64,000 nucleotides of DNA. Source: Nocardia ninae NBRC 108245 (GTDB lineage Bacteria; Actinomycetota; Actinomycetes; Mycobacteriales; Mycobacteriaceae). Below, one piece after another: positions 52,006 to 61,550 of the stretch. Made by a program: the position numbers and the translations under genes. Numbering within the stretch: the stretch's first letter is position 1; each line of letters begins with the position of its first letter. The stretch lies in NCBI RefSeq assembly GCF_007990755.1, contig NZ_BJXA01000026.1, positions 1 to 64,000 on the forward strand, given 5' to 3'. A model generated the notes under the pieces. It was not told the DNA's origin, did not search any database, and worked only from the letters and a program-made list of their open reading frames with translations.

Positions 52006-53586
52006 CTACGGCGAGCGCAGATCGAGCCGCCGCATCACCCGATCGACCAGATCCGGCGGCACCCCCGGTTCCCGCCGCGCGGCCATCGCTTCGGTCCGCC
52101 CCGCCGCCAGCACCTCCTGGTTGATCCGGTCGAGCTTGCGGTTCAGCCCGAAACTACCCTCGGCCGCCGCCTTCGCATCGTCGGCCGCTTCGGGATCGGC
52201 GCGCGCCAAGCGTCTTTCGATCCCTACATGCAACCGGTCGTACACCTCATCCGGCAGATCCTCGGTGTGCGCCACTTGTTGCAGCCGGGTGAGCTCCGCA
52301 CGCAGGATCCGCGTCCACAGCTGCCGCTCCATCAACCGCTCCGACTCCGTATCGACCCGAACTCCCGTCGCACGCACCACAAGCGACAGCGTCGGCCCCT
52401 GGATCAGCAAGGTGAACAGCACCAAGGCGAAAGCGGTGAACAGAATTCCGTTGCGCCACGGGAACGCCGCCCCGGACTCGGTGGTCAACGGCACCGCCAA
52501 GGCCAACGCCACGGTGGCCACCCCGCGCTGCCCCGCCCACCAGGTGACCATGGTCTCCCGCCAGGTATACGGCTCGTCCGCCTCCTTTCGCCGCCACCAG
52601 CGACCGAACACCGCCCACGTTCCCATCAACCACACCAGCCGCACCCCGACGACGGCGCCGATCACCGCACCGGAGACCCCTAGGAAGCGCGGCCACTCCG
52701 GCCCCACATCGCGCAGCACGGTGGCCAACTCCAGTCCGATCAGCCCGAAAGCGATCCCGGTGACCAGCATTTCGATGATCGCCCAGAACGAGTCCCCGAC
52801 CAGCCGATAATCGCTGTCACCGAAGTCGCTGGCCGCGTCGGTCAGATACAGCGCGCACACCAGCACCGCGAGCACCGCCGACCCACCCCAGGCCTCGGCC
52901 AGCCGGTAGGCCGCGAACGGCAGCGCCAAACCCAGCGCCACCTGCCACGCGGCCTCGTCCAGCCGCCGCATCAGCCGACTGCCACCCCAGCCGAACACCA
53001 ACCCGACCGCGACACCGACCACCGCCGACACCACGAAGTCCAGCGCCGCCGACCACGCGGAGAACTGCCCGGTGACCACCGCCTGCACCGCGATCCCGTA
53101 CAGCACGATCGCGGTGACATCGTTGAACAGCCCCTCCCCCTCCAGCACCGCGACCAGCCTGCGCGGCAGCCCGAGCCGACCGGCCAGCGCGCCGACGGCC
53201 ACCGGGTCCGGCGGCGCCACCAGCGCGCCGAGCACGAACGCAACGGCCAGCGGCACCGCCGGGTGCCACAGATGCACCACCACCGCAACCACGGCCGCGG
53301 TGGCGATCACCAGCCCGAACGCCTGCAGGGCGATCGCACTCCAGTTCTGCGCGAACGTGCGCCACGAGGTGCGCCGAGCCGCCGCGTACAGCAGCGGCGG
53401 AAGCAGCAGCGGCAGAATGAGATCCGGCGCGACCCGCACATCGGGCACCGCCGGGATCAGGGCAAGCACACACCCGAACACCGTCATCAGCACGGCCGGG
53501 GCCACGCCGAGCCGCCGACCGAGCGGCTGGGCGAGGATCGTGCCGAACAGCACGAGAAACGGCAACTCCAGATGACTCACGCCCAC
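52006..53586 (-). CDS. CPA1-family Na+/H+ antiporter
   Basis: 526 residues, about twelve membrane segments and a ~130-residue charged cytoplasmic tail. The transport-site motifs are present: VAPPDPVAVGAL and EGEGLFNDVTAIVLYG (the ND pair). Exchanges external H+ for internal Na+ or K+. GTG start at 53586 (or 53580). Two tandem operator-like repeats lie 18-60 bases upstream. The tail (EVYDRLHVGIERRLARADPE) is like that of other actinobacterial antiporters. Confidence 0.9.
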   Translation of the reverse strand: MGVSHLELPFLVLFGTILAQPLGRRLGVAPAVLMTVFGCVLALIPAVPDVRVAPDLILPLLLPPLLYAAARRTSWRTFAQNWSAIALQAFGLVIATAAVVAVVVHLWHPAVPLAVAFVLGALVAPPDPVAVGALAGRLGLPRRLVAVLEGEGLFNDVTAIVLYGIAVQAVVTGQFSAWSAALDFVVSAVVGVAVGLVFGWGGSRLMRRLDEAAWQVALGLALPFAAYRLAEAWGGSAVLAVLVCALYLTDAASDFGDSDYRLVGDSFWAIIEMLVTGIAFGLIGLELATVLRDVGPEWPRFLGVSGAVIGAVVGVRLVWLMGTWAVFGRWWRRKEADEPYTWRETMVTWWAGQRGVATVALALAVPLTTESGAAFPWRNGILFTAFALVLFTLLIQGPTLSLVVRATGVRVDTESERLMERQLWTRILRAELTRLQQVAHTEDLPDEVYDRLHVGIERRLARADPEAADDAKAAAEGSFGLNRKLDRINQEVLAAGRTEAMAARREPGVPPDLVDRVMRRLDLRSP

Positions 53587-53603
53587 GCAGTCTGCTGACC
53601 GGA

Positions 53604-53646
53604 CCTGAGAAACGCGAGTGCGTCACCCTGAGAAACGCTGATGCGT
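53604..53646 (-). promoter_or_regulatory. Tandem 20-bp imperfect direct repeats, each with an ACGC-N4-GCGT palindrome
   Basis: Copies at 53604-53623 and 53627-53646 are 17/20 identical and share CCTGAGAAACGC; each holds ACGC-N4-GCGT. Copy spacing is 23 bp, about two helical turns. They sit directly upstream of the antiporter gene and downstream of the alpha/beta hydrolase stop. Confidence 0.5.
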
Positions 53647-53658
53647 TCGCACCCGCGC

Positions 53659-54513
53659 TCAGGGCTGGATGGTGCCCGCCGCAGCCTCGATGAGCTCGGT
53701 CACCGCCGCAGGCTGCGACAACGCGACCGCGTGACTGCCCGCCTGCTCGACGGTGGTCGCGTTCATCCGCTTGGCCATCTCCCGCTGCCCGTCGGCCGGG
53801 ATCATCCGATCGTTCTTGGCCACCAGCGCCCAGCTCGGCAGCGACTTCCATGCCGGAACCCCGCTCGGCTCCATGAACGAGGTCACCGCGATCGGCCGCT
53901 GCGCCGCGGCCAGCACCGCTGCCTCACTCACGGGCAGATCCTGCGCGAAGTTGTCGTGGAACTTGTCCGGCGCGACCGTCAGCTCCTGACCGACTCCACC
54001 GCCGGGCAGCGGAAACTCATGCGGTACACCGATTTTGGTAGCCGGCCCGCCGAACTTCGCGTCCAGCGCACCGACCGGCTCGCCCTGATCCGGGGCGAAC
54101 GCCGCCACGTACACCAGGCCCGCCGCCTTCGCCGAACCCGTTGCGGCATTGGTGATCACGGCACCGCCGTAGGAGTGACCCACCAGAATCGTCTTGCCCG
54201 GCAACCCGTCCAGCACGCTGCGAATGTAGGCCGCGTCGTAGGTGAGCCCGCGCAGCGGCACCGCCGCCGTCGTCACCTGATACCCGTCGCGCTGCAGCTG
54301 CGCGGCGACCTTGCTCCAGCTCGACCCGTCGGCGAACGCCCCGTGCACCAGCAGCACACCCGGCTTGTTCGCGCTCGGCGCGGGACTCGGGTCGCTCTCG
54401 GCGGAGGCGGTGCACGCCGTCGCGGTCATACCCAGCGTGAGCGCGGCGACCGTCAGTACGGTGCCGCGCCAGCCACGACCTGCCGCACGAGCACGGGACC
54501 TGTTGTTACGCAT
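53659..54513 (-). CDS. Secreted alpha/beta hydrolase lipoprotein
   Basis: 284 residues. Arg-rich n-region, hydrophobic core and a lipobox-like TATAC with Cys34. Hydrolase core: LLVHGAFADGSSW (oxyanion region), nucleophile elbow VGHSYGG with Ser114, NDRMIP near the Asp, and AGSHAVALSQP with the catalytic His. Resembles pyrethroid-hydrolase/methylesterase-like proteins. Divergent from an AraC regulator, which may control it. Confidence 0.85.
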   Translation of the reverse strand: MRNNRSRARAAGRGWRGTVLTVAALTLGMTATACTASAESDPSPAPSANKPGVLLVHGAFADGSSWSKVAAQLQRDGYQVTTAAVPLRGLTYDAAYIRSVLDGLPGKTILVGHSYGGAVITNAATGSAKAAGLVYVAAFAPDQGEPVGALDAKFGGPATKIGVPHEFPLPGGGVGQELTVAPDKFHDNFAQDLPVSEAAVLAAAQRPIAVTSFMEPSGVPAWKSLPSWALVAKNDRMIPADGQREMAKRMNATTVEQAGSHAVALSQPAAVTELIEAAAGTIQP

Positions 54514-54644
54514 GCTTTTTCGAACCCTTCGATAACCGGACTACGGACTCTCGCGGCGAGCAAGCTCCACGGTAGGTGGACAATCAGGCAAAAGCTATGC
54601 TTCAGAAGCCGAGATAGTTTGCCGAAACTCCAGGAGTGTCGACC

Positions 54645-55562
54645 GTGTTCACCCAGACCGAGGACCTCGATGCACTCTCGGAGATCCTGGAGACCGTCCG
54701 GCTGCACGGCGACACGGTCGTCCGTTTCGCACCACCGCCGCCCTTCGAGGTGACCATCCCCGACGGAATCCGCCTGCTGCACATCGTGGAACGTGGCACC
54801 ATCCGGCTGCGCGTCGGCGACCGCCCGCCGATCCTGCTCGGCCCGGGCGACCTGGTCCTGCTCGGCTGCGGCGACGGCCATTCACTCGACGTCGGCACCG
54901 GCACGACCGCGCGACCGCTGCAAGATTCCGACACCTTCCGCCTCGACACCGAACTCGCCGACCCTGAAGCGCCGCGCTGGGTCACCGGAACATTCGCGGT
55001 CCAGGAGGCCATCGCGGCCCCACTGCTGTCGGTGCTGCCCCCGGCGATCCACATTCCCGCCGATCCCGGCGACCGGCCGTGGCTCGCGGCCATTCTGCCG
55101 GTGCTGCTCATCGAGGTGACCAACCCGAATCCCGGTGCCGCGGTAATGATCTCGCGGGTACTCGACCTGCTGTTCATCCATACCCTGCGCGCCTGGTTCG
55201 CCGGCCACGACGCCGAACCAGGCTGGCTCACCGCGGCCATGGACCCCGCGCTCGGCCCGGTCCTGGCCGCCATCCACCGCGACCCGAGCAAGCCATGGAC
55301 CGTCACCACGCTGGCCAGGGACGCCCGCATGTCCCGCTCGGCCTTCGCCGAACGCTTCACCCGGCTGCTCGGGCGAGCCCCCTCCGCCTACGTCACCGAG
55401 CGCCGCCTCGACCGCGCCGCCGAACTGCTGCGCTCCACTACCGACCCGGTGTCGCGCATCGCCGCCGACGTCGGTTACACCTCCAACGCCGCGTTCAGCC
55501 GCGCCTTCCACCGCCGCTACGGCGACGCCCCGCAACGCTGGCGCAAGCTGACAGCGCGGTGA
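54645..55562 (+). CDS. AraC-family regulator with cupin domain
   Basis: 305 residues. N-terminal AraC-binding-like cupin (residues ~20-165; GIRLLHIVERGTIRLRVGD, LLGPGDLVLLGCGDGHSL) and C-terminal double HTH (TVTTLARDARMSRSAFAERFTRLLGRAPSAYVTERRLDRAAELL, RIAADVGYTSNAAFSRAFHRRYG). GTG at 54645 is preferred as AGGAG lies eight bases upstream; a GTG at 54636 overlaps that site. Divergent from the secreted hydrolase gene. Confidence 0.88.
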   Translation: MFTQTEDLDALSEILETVRLHGDTVVRFAPPPPFEVTIPDGIRLLHIVERGTIRLRVGDRPPILLGPGDLVLLGCGDGHSLDVGTGTTARPLQDSDTFRLDTELADPEAPRWVTGTFAVQEAIAAPLLSVLPPAIHIPADPGDRPWLAAILPVLLIEVTNPNPGAAVMISRVLDLLFIHTLRAWFAGHDAEPGWLTAAMDPALGPVLAAIHRDPSKPWTVTTLARDARMSRSAFAERFTRLLGRAPSAYVTERRLDRAAELLRSTTDPVSRIAADVGYTSNAAFSRAFHRRYGDAPQRWRKLTAR

Positions 55563-55762
55563 ACGAGTTGTCCGGTGGACGTCCGGTCGATCGCCGTTTG
55601 GGGCGCGCCGCGCTGCGGCAATCTGGTGCTTACGACGCAGTTCCGGCGAGGTGGTGAAAGGAGAGTCCGATGATTATCGGGATGGTCAGCCACTGGGTTC
55701 GTTTGATGCTAGACGTGATCGGTATCTGACCCGACGAGTCGAGTACGTACTGCTGCGGAGAC

Positions 55763-55786
55763 CCGCGAGACCGCCCGGTCTCGCGG
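55763..55786 (+). terminator. Terminator-like hairpin
   Basis: Perfect 10-bp arms CCGCGAGACC/GGTCTCGCGG with a four-base loop, 200 bases after the AraC gene and 58 before the GCS2 gene. I see no gene in 55563-55762. Confidence 0.55.
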
Positions 55787-55844
55787 TGCTCTCCGCGACC
55801 GCCGCGATACGCGTACGACCTCGAATGATGGGTATTCCCCCGCC

Positions 55845-56972
55845 ATGGACGCAGCCGCGGCGACAGTCGGCGTCGAAGAGGAGTTCTTGCTCGCCGATCC
55901 CGAAACCGGTGCGCCCGCCGCGAAGAACGTCGAGGTCGCACACACCGCGGCCGAACTCGGCATCGATCTGCAACTCGAACTCACCCGCTGCCAGGTAGAA
56001 ACCAGCACCGGAGTGCACACCGACTCGGCCGAACTGGCCAAGGAACTGCGCGATCTGCGCTGCGGCGTCGCCGCCTGCGCGGAGAAGAACGGGGCACTGC
56101 TGCTCGCGGTCGCTATTCCGCCGACCGTCCCGAACAAGTTCCCGGTCACCGATACTCCGCGCTACCAGCGGATCGCCGAATCCTTCGGCATGCTCGCCCA
56201 TGAGCAGGGACTGTGCGGCTGCCATGTCCACGTGGCGGTGCCCGACCGCGATACCGCCTTGCAGGTCAGCAATTTCCTGCGGCCATGGCTGCCGCTGCTC
56301 CTGGCACTCACCGCCAATTCGGCCATCTATCGCGGCGCCGACACCGGCTTCGCCAGTTGGCGCAGCATCCTGTGGCGGCGCTGGCCGAGCGCGGGCCCAC
56401 CGCCCTATTTCGAGTCGGCACGCGACTACGACGCCATGGTCGCCATCATGCTGTCCAGCGGCAGCATCCTCGACAAGAAGATGGTCTATTGGGACGTCCG
56501 CCCCTCGTCCACCTTCCCCACCGTGGAGATCCGGGTCAGCGATGTGCCCGCGACGACCGAGGAAACCGTTCTGCTCGCCACGCTGGTCCGTGCGGCGGTG
56601 CTGACCGCGCGAATGTCGTTGGCCCAGCACCGTTCTGCGCCGGAAGTCAGCGCGGAGATGCTGCGCGCGGCCTACTGGAAGGCGGCCCGCACCGGACTCG
56701 ACGGCGACCTGCTCGACCCGATGTGCGGCCGCATCGTGCCCGCCCGCGACCTCATCGCCGAGCTCGTCGACTACGTCGGCCCCGCACTCGACGAACTCGG
56801 CGACCGCAGGCTCGTCACCGACTCCCTCACCGCCGTCCTGGCCCGAGGCAACGGAGCGATGCGGCAGCTCAACGCTTTTCGTCAACGTCGCGAAGTCGGC
56901 GATGTGGTGGCCGAACTGGCGTCGGCCACCCTGGCAGGCTGCCGCTCAACCCCGCGGGCTACAGCCACATGA
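55845..56972 (+). CDS. Glutamate-cysteine ligase family 2 (carboxylate-amine ligase, YbdK type)
   Basis: 375 residues. The opening VGVEEEFLLADPETG is the family's metal/ATP-binding signature; also GCHVHVAVPDRD, ANSAIYRGADTGFASWRS, and PTVEIRVSDVPAT. Members ligate an amine to glutamate; true glutathione synthesis is not expected in mycothiol-using actinomycetes, so the product is uncertain. Its last 14 bases overlap the end of the convergent VOC gene. Confidence 0.88.
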   Translation: MDAAAATVGVEEEFLLADPETGAPAAKNVEVAHTAAELGIDLQLELTRCQVETSTGVHTDSAELAKELRDLRCGVAACAEKNGALLLAVAIPPTVPNKFPVTDTPRYQRIAESFGMLAHEQGLCGCHVHVAVPDRDTALQVSNFLRPWLPLLLALTANSAIYRGADTGFASWRSILWRRWPSAGPPPYFESARDYDAMVAIMLSSGSILDKKMVYWDVRPSSTFPTVEIRVSDVPATTEETVLLATLVRAAVLTARMSLAQHRSAPEVSAEMLRAAYWKAARTGLDGDLLDPMCGRIVPARDLIAELVDYVGPALDELGDRRLVTDSLTAVLARGNGAMRQLNAFRQRREVGDVVAELASATLAGCRSTPRATAT

Positions 56973-57333
56973 GGCAGAAGATGTGCCCCACCGGGTCGGC
57001 GTAGACGCGGAACTGGTCGTCGTCGTTGGGCTGCACCAGTTTCGCGCCGAGCGCGAGCGCCTTCGGCTCCGCCACCTCGATATCGTCGACCAAGACATCG
57101 AAGTGAATCTGTTGCGACGCTTCGGGATCCGGGAACCGCGGCGGCTTGTACTCCGGCGAGCGCTGGAAAACGATCCGCCTACCTTCCTGGTCGACGGTGA
57201 CGACCCACGAGTCGTCCTCGTCGTCGGTCAGTTCGAGGCCGAGCAGGTCGACATAGAACTCCGCGAGCTTGCGTGGCTCCGGGCAATCCAGCACCACACT
57301 GCGCAGCCGACCGACGAAACTGTCTGAACTCAT
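56959..57333 (-). CDS. VOC (glyoxalase/bleomycin-resistance) superfamily protein
   Basis: 124 residues, two beta-alpha-beta-beta-beta modules: RLRSVVLDCPEPRKLAEFYVDLLGLEL and IHFDVLVDDIEVAEPKALALGAKLV, ending ADPVGHIFCLMWL. Metal-site residues His and Glu are only partly kept. Substrate unknown. GGAGGTAA upstream of the ATG. Confidence 0.87.
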   Translation of the reverse strand: MSSDSFVGRLRSVVLDCPEPRKLAEFYVDLLGLELTDDEDDSWVVTVDQEGRRIVFQRSPEYKPPRFPDPEASQQIHFDVLVDDIEVAEPKALALGAKLVQPNDDDQFRVYADPVGHIFCLMWL

Positions 57334-57528
57334 GGGTTACCTCCTTGGATTCGGGACCTTGATCGCCTACCCGCCGCCCCGGCAAGCAAACGTCCGGCGA
57401 TGCCCCCGCAACCCGCCGCTGAATGAAACACGTTGTGGTCAAATACAATTCGCTGCCGAAGCCCTTACCCCGCCGCACCCGGACTCCTACGATGAGACCG
57501 ACAACAGCATCGGACGAGGGGGCACGAA

Positions 57529-58341
57529 ATGACCGACCTGACGCACGTGATCGACCAATCCAAGCCGAGCATCGCCCGGGTGTACGACTACCTGCTCGAC
57601 GGCAAGGACAACTTCGCCGTCGACCGCGCGATCGGCGACCACTTCAAGAACAACCTGCCCGGCTCGGTGGCCATCGCCTTCACCAACCGGCATGCCCTGG
57701 TCCGCGCCGTCCGTGACATCGCCCGCGACGGCGTGCGGCAGTTCATCGACCTGGGCAGCGGCCTGCCCACCGCGGACAACGTGCACCAGGTCGCGCACCG
57801 CTACGCACCGGACGCCAGAGTCGTCTACATCGACAACGATCCCATCGTCCTGGCGCACGGCCGCGCCCTGCTCGCCACCGAAGCCGGCACCACCGTCTTC
57901 CAGGCCGACCTACGCGACCCGCAATCCATCCGGGAACACAGCGAAGTCGGCCACATGATCGATTTCGACCAGCCGGTAGCCGTCATCTTCAGCGCCATCC
58001 TGCACCACCTCAACGACGACGAGGACCCGGCCGCCGTGGTGCGCTACTGGTCCGAACAACTGACGCCGGGCAGCCTGGTCTACATCTCGCACTTCCGCTC
58101 GGGCGGCAACCGGGAGACAGCCGTCGCCGAGGAGAAACTCCAGTCGACCTTCGGGCGCGGCCGCTGGCGGACCGACCAGGAGATCCAGGCCCTGTTCGGT
58201 GACCTGGAAATCCTCGAACCCGGCATCGTGCCCTGCGCGAACTGGCGACCGGATCTGGCGCCGGTCGACGAGGCGGCACCCGACCGTGCGCTGTCGGTCT
58301 GGGAGCAACTGATCGTCACCGGCTTGGCGCGCAAAGCCTAG
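57529..58341 (+). CDS. SAM-dependent methyltransferase, DUF574 (PF04672) type
   Basis: 270 residues: KPSIARVYDYLLDGKDNFAVDR, FIDLGSGLPTADNVHQVAHR, VVYIDNDPIVLAHGRALL, FSAILHHLNDDEDPA and GIVPCANWRPD, the same order as the member at 8849-9649. GAGGGGG upstream of the ATG. The 195 bases before it (57334-57528) hold only the promoter region. Confidence 0.9.
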   Translation: MTDLTHVIDQSKPSIARVYDYLLDGKDNFAVDRAIGDHFKNNLPGSVAIAFTNRHALVRAVRDIARDGVRQFIDLGSGLPTADNVHQVAHRYAPDARVVYIDNDPIVLAHGRALLATEAGTTVFQADLRDPQSIREHSEVGHMIDFDQPVAVIFSAILHHLNDDEDPAAVVRYWSEQLTPGSLVYISHFRSGGNRETAVAEEKLQSTFGRGRWRTDQEIQALFGDLEILEPGIVPCANWRPDLAPVDEAAPDRALSVWEQLIVTGLARKA

Positions 58342-58413
58342 GCCCTGCGTCGATGTCCGGACGGAGGCGCCGGACGGGACTTCGACACCGGCCTGATCAC
58401 CCCGGAAGTGCGC

Positions 58414-58441
58414 GAGGGATGCCGCGATTACGGCATCCCTC
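58414..58441. terminator. Bidirectional terminator hairpin
   Basis: Perfect 11-bp arms GAGGGATGCCG/CGGCATCCCTC with a six-base loop, between the methyltransferase and the end of the conservon. Confidence 0.8.
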
Positions 58442-58466
58442 ACTCGAATAGCGTTGAGCCGCTCGA

Positions 58467-59696
58467 CTACTCCGCAGGCTGCAAAATCACCGGCAGCTTG
58501 CCGTGACCGTTGGAGATGAAGCTCGCCACGGCGCCCAGCTCGGCCGGCTCCGCCGCCAACCGCATGTTCGGGAACCGCTCGAAGAGCGCGGGCAGCGCGA
58601 TCGCGGCCTCCAGTCGGGCCAACGGCGCACCGAGGCAGTGATGCACGCCGTGCCCGAAAGCCAAGTGGTCCTTGGTCGCCCGGGTCACGTCGAACTCGTC
58701 GGCGGTCTCCCCATGCACCTTCGGATCCCGGTTGGCCGCCGCGTAGGCGGGCAGGATCGGTTCACCCTTCGCGATCCGCACCCCCTCGATCTCGATGTCG
58801 TCCACCGCGAACCGCAGCGGCAGATGTGCGACCGGCGCCTCGAAACGCAGCGACTCCTCGATCAGCTCCGACCAGCCGACCTTGCCCTCGAGCACCGTCG
58901 CCCGCTGCTCCGGCCGGGTGATGATCGCGTAGATCGACTGGTCGAGCAGGTTGACCGTGGTCTCGTGACCCGCGCTGATCACCAGCAGCAGCGTGTCGAT
59001 GAGTTCCTGCTCGGTGAGCTGCGAGCCGTCGTCCTCGTCGCGATGCGAGACCAGCAGGCTGGTCATGTCGTCGCTCGGGTTCTCCCGCCGGTAGGCCACC
59101 AGCTCGGCGAGGATGCGATACATCTCCATGTAGTTGGCCTGCGACTCCTCCGGAGTCAGCGAGGTGTCGAAGATCCCGTCGACGCACGTGCGCAGGCCCG
59201 GGTTCAGCGACTCCGGCACCCCCATCAGCTCGGAGATGACCTCGATCGGCACCGGATACGCGAAACCCTCCCGCAGATCCACCACTTCACCCGCGGGCAC
59301 CGCCGCCAACTCGGCGATCAGCCGCTGCACGATCCGGGTGATCCGCGGCCGCATCGCCTCGGTGCGCCGGTGCGTGAACGCGGGCGCCACCAGCTTGCGC
59401 AGCCGCCGGTGATCGGCGCCGTAGGCGGTGAACATGTTGTTCACCGCCACCCAGAGGAACAGCGGCCAGTCCTGCGGCACTTCACCTTTGGCGAAGGCAG
59501 GCCAGTGCTGCCTGGCGTCTTTGGACACTTTCGGATCGACGAGCAGCCGCTTGAGCAGGTCGGCGTCGGTGATCGACCACGCGCGCACGCCGCCGGGCAG
59601 CTCCACCAGGGTCGCAGGCCCGCGCTCCCGCAGCCGGGCGGCCTCGCCCTGGATGTCGGTGCCGGCCGGGTCCAGGACTAGCGGCTCGGTGTCCAT
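58467..59696 (-). CDS. cvnF: Cytochrome P450 (second conservon P450)
   Basis: 409 residues, soluble class I bacterial P450 (CYP105/107-like). All canonical marks are present: I-helix [12 protein letters not shown]-helix EESLRF (ExxR), and heme loop [10 protein letters not shown] with thiolate Cys354. AGGAGG lies six bases before the ATG and ten bases after the preceding P450 gene. Last gene of the conservon; no ferredoxin gene is beside it. Substrate unknown. The symbol follows position and is tentative. Confidence 0.9.
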   Translation of the reverse strand: MDTEPLVLDPAGTDIQGEAARLRERGPATLVELPGGVRAWSITDADLLKRLLVDPKVSKDARQHWPAFAKGEVPQDWPLFLWVAVNNMFTAYGADHRRLRKLVAPAFTHRRTEAMRPRITRIVQRLIAELAAVPAGEVVDLREGFAYPVPIEVISELMGVPESLNPGLRTCVDGIFDTSLTPEESQANYMEMYRILAELVAYRRENPSDDMTSLLVSHRDEDDGSQLTEQELIDTLLLVISAGHETTVNLLDQSIYAIITRPEQRATVLEGKVGWSELIEESLRFEAPVAHLPLRFAVDDIEIEGVRIAKGEPILPAYAAANRDPKVHGETADEFDVTRATKDHLAFGHGVHHCLGAPLARLEAAIALPALFERFPNMRLAAEPAELGAVASFISNGHGKLPVILQPAE

Positions 59697-59706
59697 CGGG
59701 GTCCTC

Positions 59707-60948
59707 CTAAAACACGTTCAACGGTGGTGACCTAGGGAAGACTACCGGGAGCGAGACCAGCGCTCGATGGAAAGGACCTGGCCGCCAAGACAATTCATCC
59801 GCGGGCACGGCAAGGTCCAACTCGGGCAGTGCGTCGAGGAGTTGATCGATGGCATCCTGCACGATCAGGTAGGCCATCGACCTGGCGGGACAGGAGTGCG
59901 GCCCGACACTCCAGGCCAGATGCGAGCGGTTGTCGACGTACTCGCCGACGCTGATCGACGGATCGTTGTTGCAGCCCGCCATGCTGATCACCACCGGCCG
60001 ATGCGCGGGCAGCCACACGCCGTCGATCAAGATCGGCTGCCGCGGGTAGGACACGCAGTAGTTCGCCATCGGCGGGTCGGTGAACAGCACCTCGTCCAGT
60101 GCGTCGCGGGTCGAAAGACTGCCGCCGAGTACGTTTCCCGCGAACCGGTCGTCGGTGAGCATGAGCAGCAGCGTGTTCACAATAAGGTTCAGCTGCGGCT
60201 CGATACCCGCCCCGTACAACGTGACCAGCTGGTGGATCATCTCCACGTCGTCGAGCCTGGCGGGGTGCCCGAGTAGTCGCGACGTGATGTCGTCGCCCGG
60301 CTCCTTACGCTTCGTGGTGACCAGTTCGAACAGCGCGTCGGTGAGCATCGCGTTGCCCTTGTCCGCGTTCACGCCCTCGAAGATCGCGGCCATCCCGGTC
60401 GCGACCTGCTGGCCGATGTCCGGCGGGCAACCGAGCGTGGCGTTGAGCACCGCGAAGGTGAGCGGGAATGCGTACTGGCTGATCAGGTCCGCGGCACCGT
60501 CCTGACAGAACGCGTTGATCAGCGGGATCGCGATCCGCTCGACGGTGGCGTGCAGGCTGTGCAGGTCGACCTCGCCGATGGCGGCCACGTTGGCCTGCCG
60601 GTAGCGCTCGTGTTCCAGACCCGCGCTGCGCAGCGCGTTCGGCCGCCACTCCAGCATCGGCAGAATGGGGCACTCACCGGCCACACCCTTCTGCCAGGTG
60701 CGCGGGTCGGCCGGAAAATGCTCGGGATCGTTGAGGATGCTCAACGCGGTGTGATAGCCGATCACCAGCGTGGCGGGTACGTCGGGTGCGAGGTTCACCG
60801 GCACCAGCGAGCCGTACTGGCGGCGCATCTCGCGATAGGCGCGGTGCGGGTCGGCGGCGAACTCTTCCGAGTACAGCGAGACACGGGGACCATCGGTGTC
60901 GATCGGTGATCCGTGCTGAACCGGGCAAGAACGCGAAAACGTGCTCAA
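59707..60948 (-). CDS. cvnE: Conservon cytochrome P450 lacking the ExxR motif (CYP157-like)
   Basis: 413 residues. P450 fold is clear, but key motifs are changed: the I-helix reads [10 protein letters not shown] instead of AGxxT, the K-helix reads [10 protein letters not shown] with no ExxR Arg, and the heme loop reads [11 protein letters not shown], keeping only Cys353 and the Gly/His framework. CYP157 members in Streptomyces conservons are known to lack ExxR. TTG start, overlapping cvnD by four bases, with GGAG eight bases upstream. Confidence 0.88.
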   Translation of the reverse strand: MSTFSRSCPVQHGSPIDTDGPRVSLYSEEFAADPHRAYREMRRQYGSLVPVNLAPDVPATLVIGYHTALSILNDPEHFPADPRTWQKGVAGECPILPMLEWRPNALRSAGLEHERYRQANVAAIGEVDLHSLHATVERIAIPLINAFCQDGAADLISQYAFPLTFAVLNATLGCPPDIGQQVATGMAAIFEGVNADKGNAMLTDALFELVTTKRKEPGDDITSRLLGHPARLDDVEMIHQLVTLYGAGIEPQLNLIVNTLLLMLTDDRFAGNVLGGSLSTRDALDEVLFTDPPMANYCVSYPRQPILIDGVWLPAHRPVVISMAGCNNDPSISVGEYVDNRSHLAWSVGPHSCPARSMAYLIVQDAIDQLLDALPELDLAVPADELSWRPGPFHRALVSLPVVFPRSPPLNVF

Positions 60949-61550
60949 AGACGTGACTCCTGACGATAGAACAGGAATTCGACGAGCGTTATCAAGGACC
61001 GTAAGCAGGTGCCTCGATCACGCGCGTCCAGAGAAGTGAGCGGGGTGTCGGGCGTCAGGTCCAGTGCGTCCCGGACCTCGCCGAGCGGAAAGTGCTTGGC
61101 ACCTTCGAACTGGTTGACCGCCACCGAATACGGCACCCCGCGCTCCTCCAACACCGAGAGCACCTCGTCGGACTTCTCGATCCGCCTGGTGTCGACCAGC
61201 ACCAGTGCGCCGAGCGCACCCCGGGCCAGCTCTTCCCACAGCGGCACGAACCGCTGCTGGCCCGGGGTGCCGAATAGGTAGAGCGCGAGTTGCGGGTTCA
61301 GCGTGATGCGACCGAAGTCCATCGCGACGGTGGTCTGGGACTTACCGGGCAGGCCCATCATGTCGTCGACGCCGACGCTGGCCTCGGTGATCGTCTCCTC
61401 CGTGCGCAGCGGCTCGATCTCCGAAACGCTGCTCACGAAGGTGGTCTTCCCGACCCCGAAATTGCCTGCCACCAACAGCTTTACAGAACGGGTAACGGTC
61501 TCCGGCACATAGTCGACTGGACGATCAGACGGCGAGAGCACGGAGCCCAT
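60945..61550 (-). CDS. cvnD: Conservon small GTP-binding protein
   Basis: 201 residues, Ras/Rab-like. P-loop VAGNFGVGKTT (29-37 region), switch I Thr in the EETITEAS segment, YLFGTPGQQRF as the DxxG-like switch II, and VAVNQFEGA in place of NKxD. In S. coelicolor CvnD binds and hydrolyses GTP and associates with the other Cvn proteins at the membrane. Perfect GGAGGT five bases before the ATG. Start lies within the end of cvnC (26-base overlap). Confidence 0.93.
   Translation of the reverse strand: MGSVLSPSDRPVDYVPETVTRSVKLLVAGNFGVGKTTFVSSVSEIEPLRTEETITEASVGVDDMMGLPGKSQTTVAMDFGRITLNPQLALYLFGTPGQQRFVPLWEELARGALGALVLVDTRRIEKSDEVLSVLEERGVPYSVAVNQFEGAKHFPLGEVRDALDLTPDTPLTSLDARDRGTCLRSLITLVEFLFYRQESRL

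Noticed and set aside
52817-53851. Minus-strand frame of 344 codons overlapping the antiporter gene
   Set aside because: Out of frame with the antiporter, Gly/Arg/Ala-rich, no membrane pattern.
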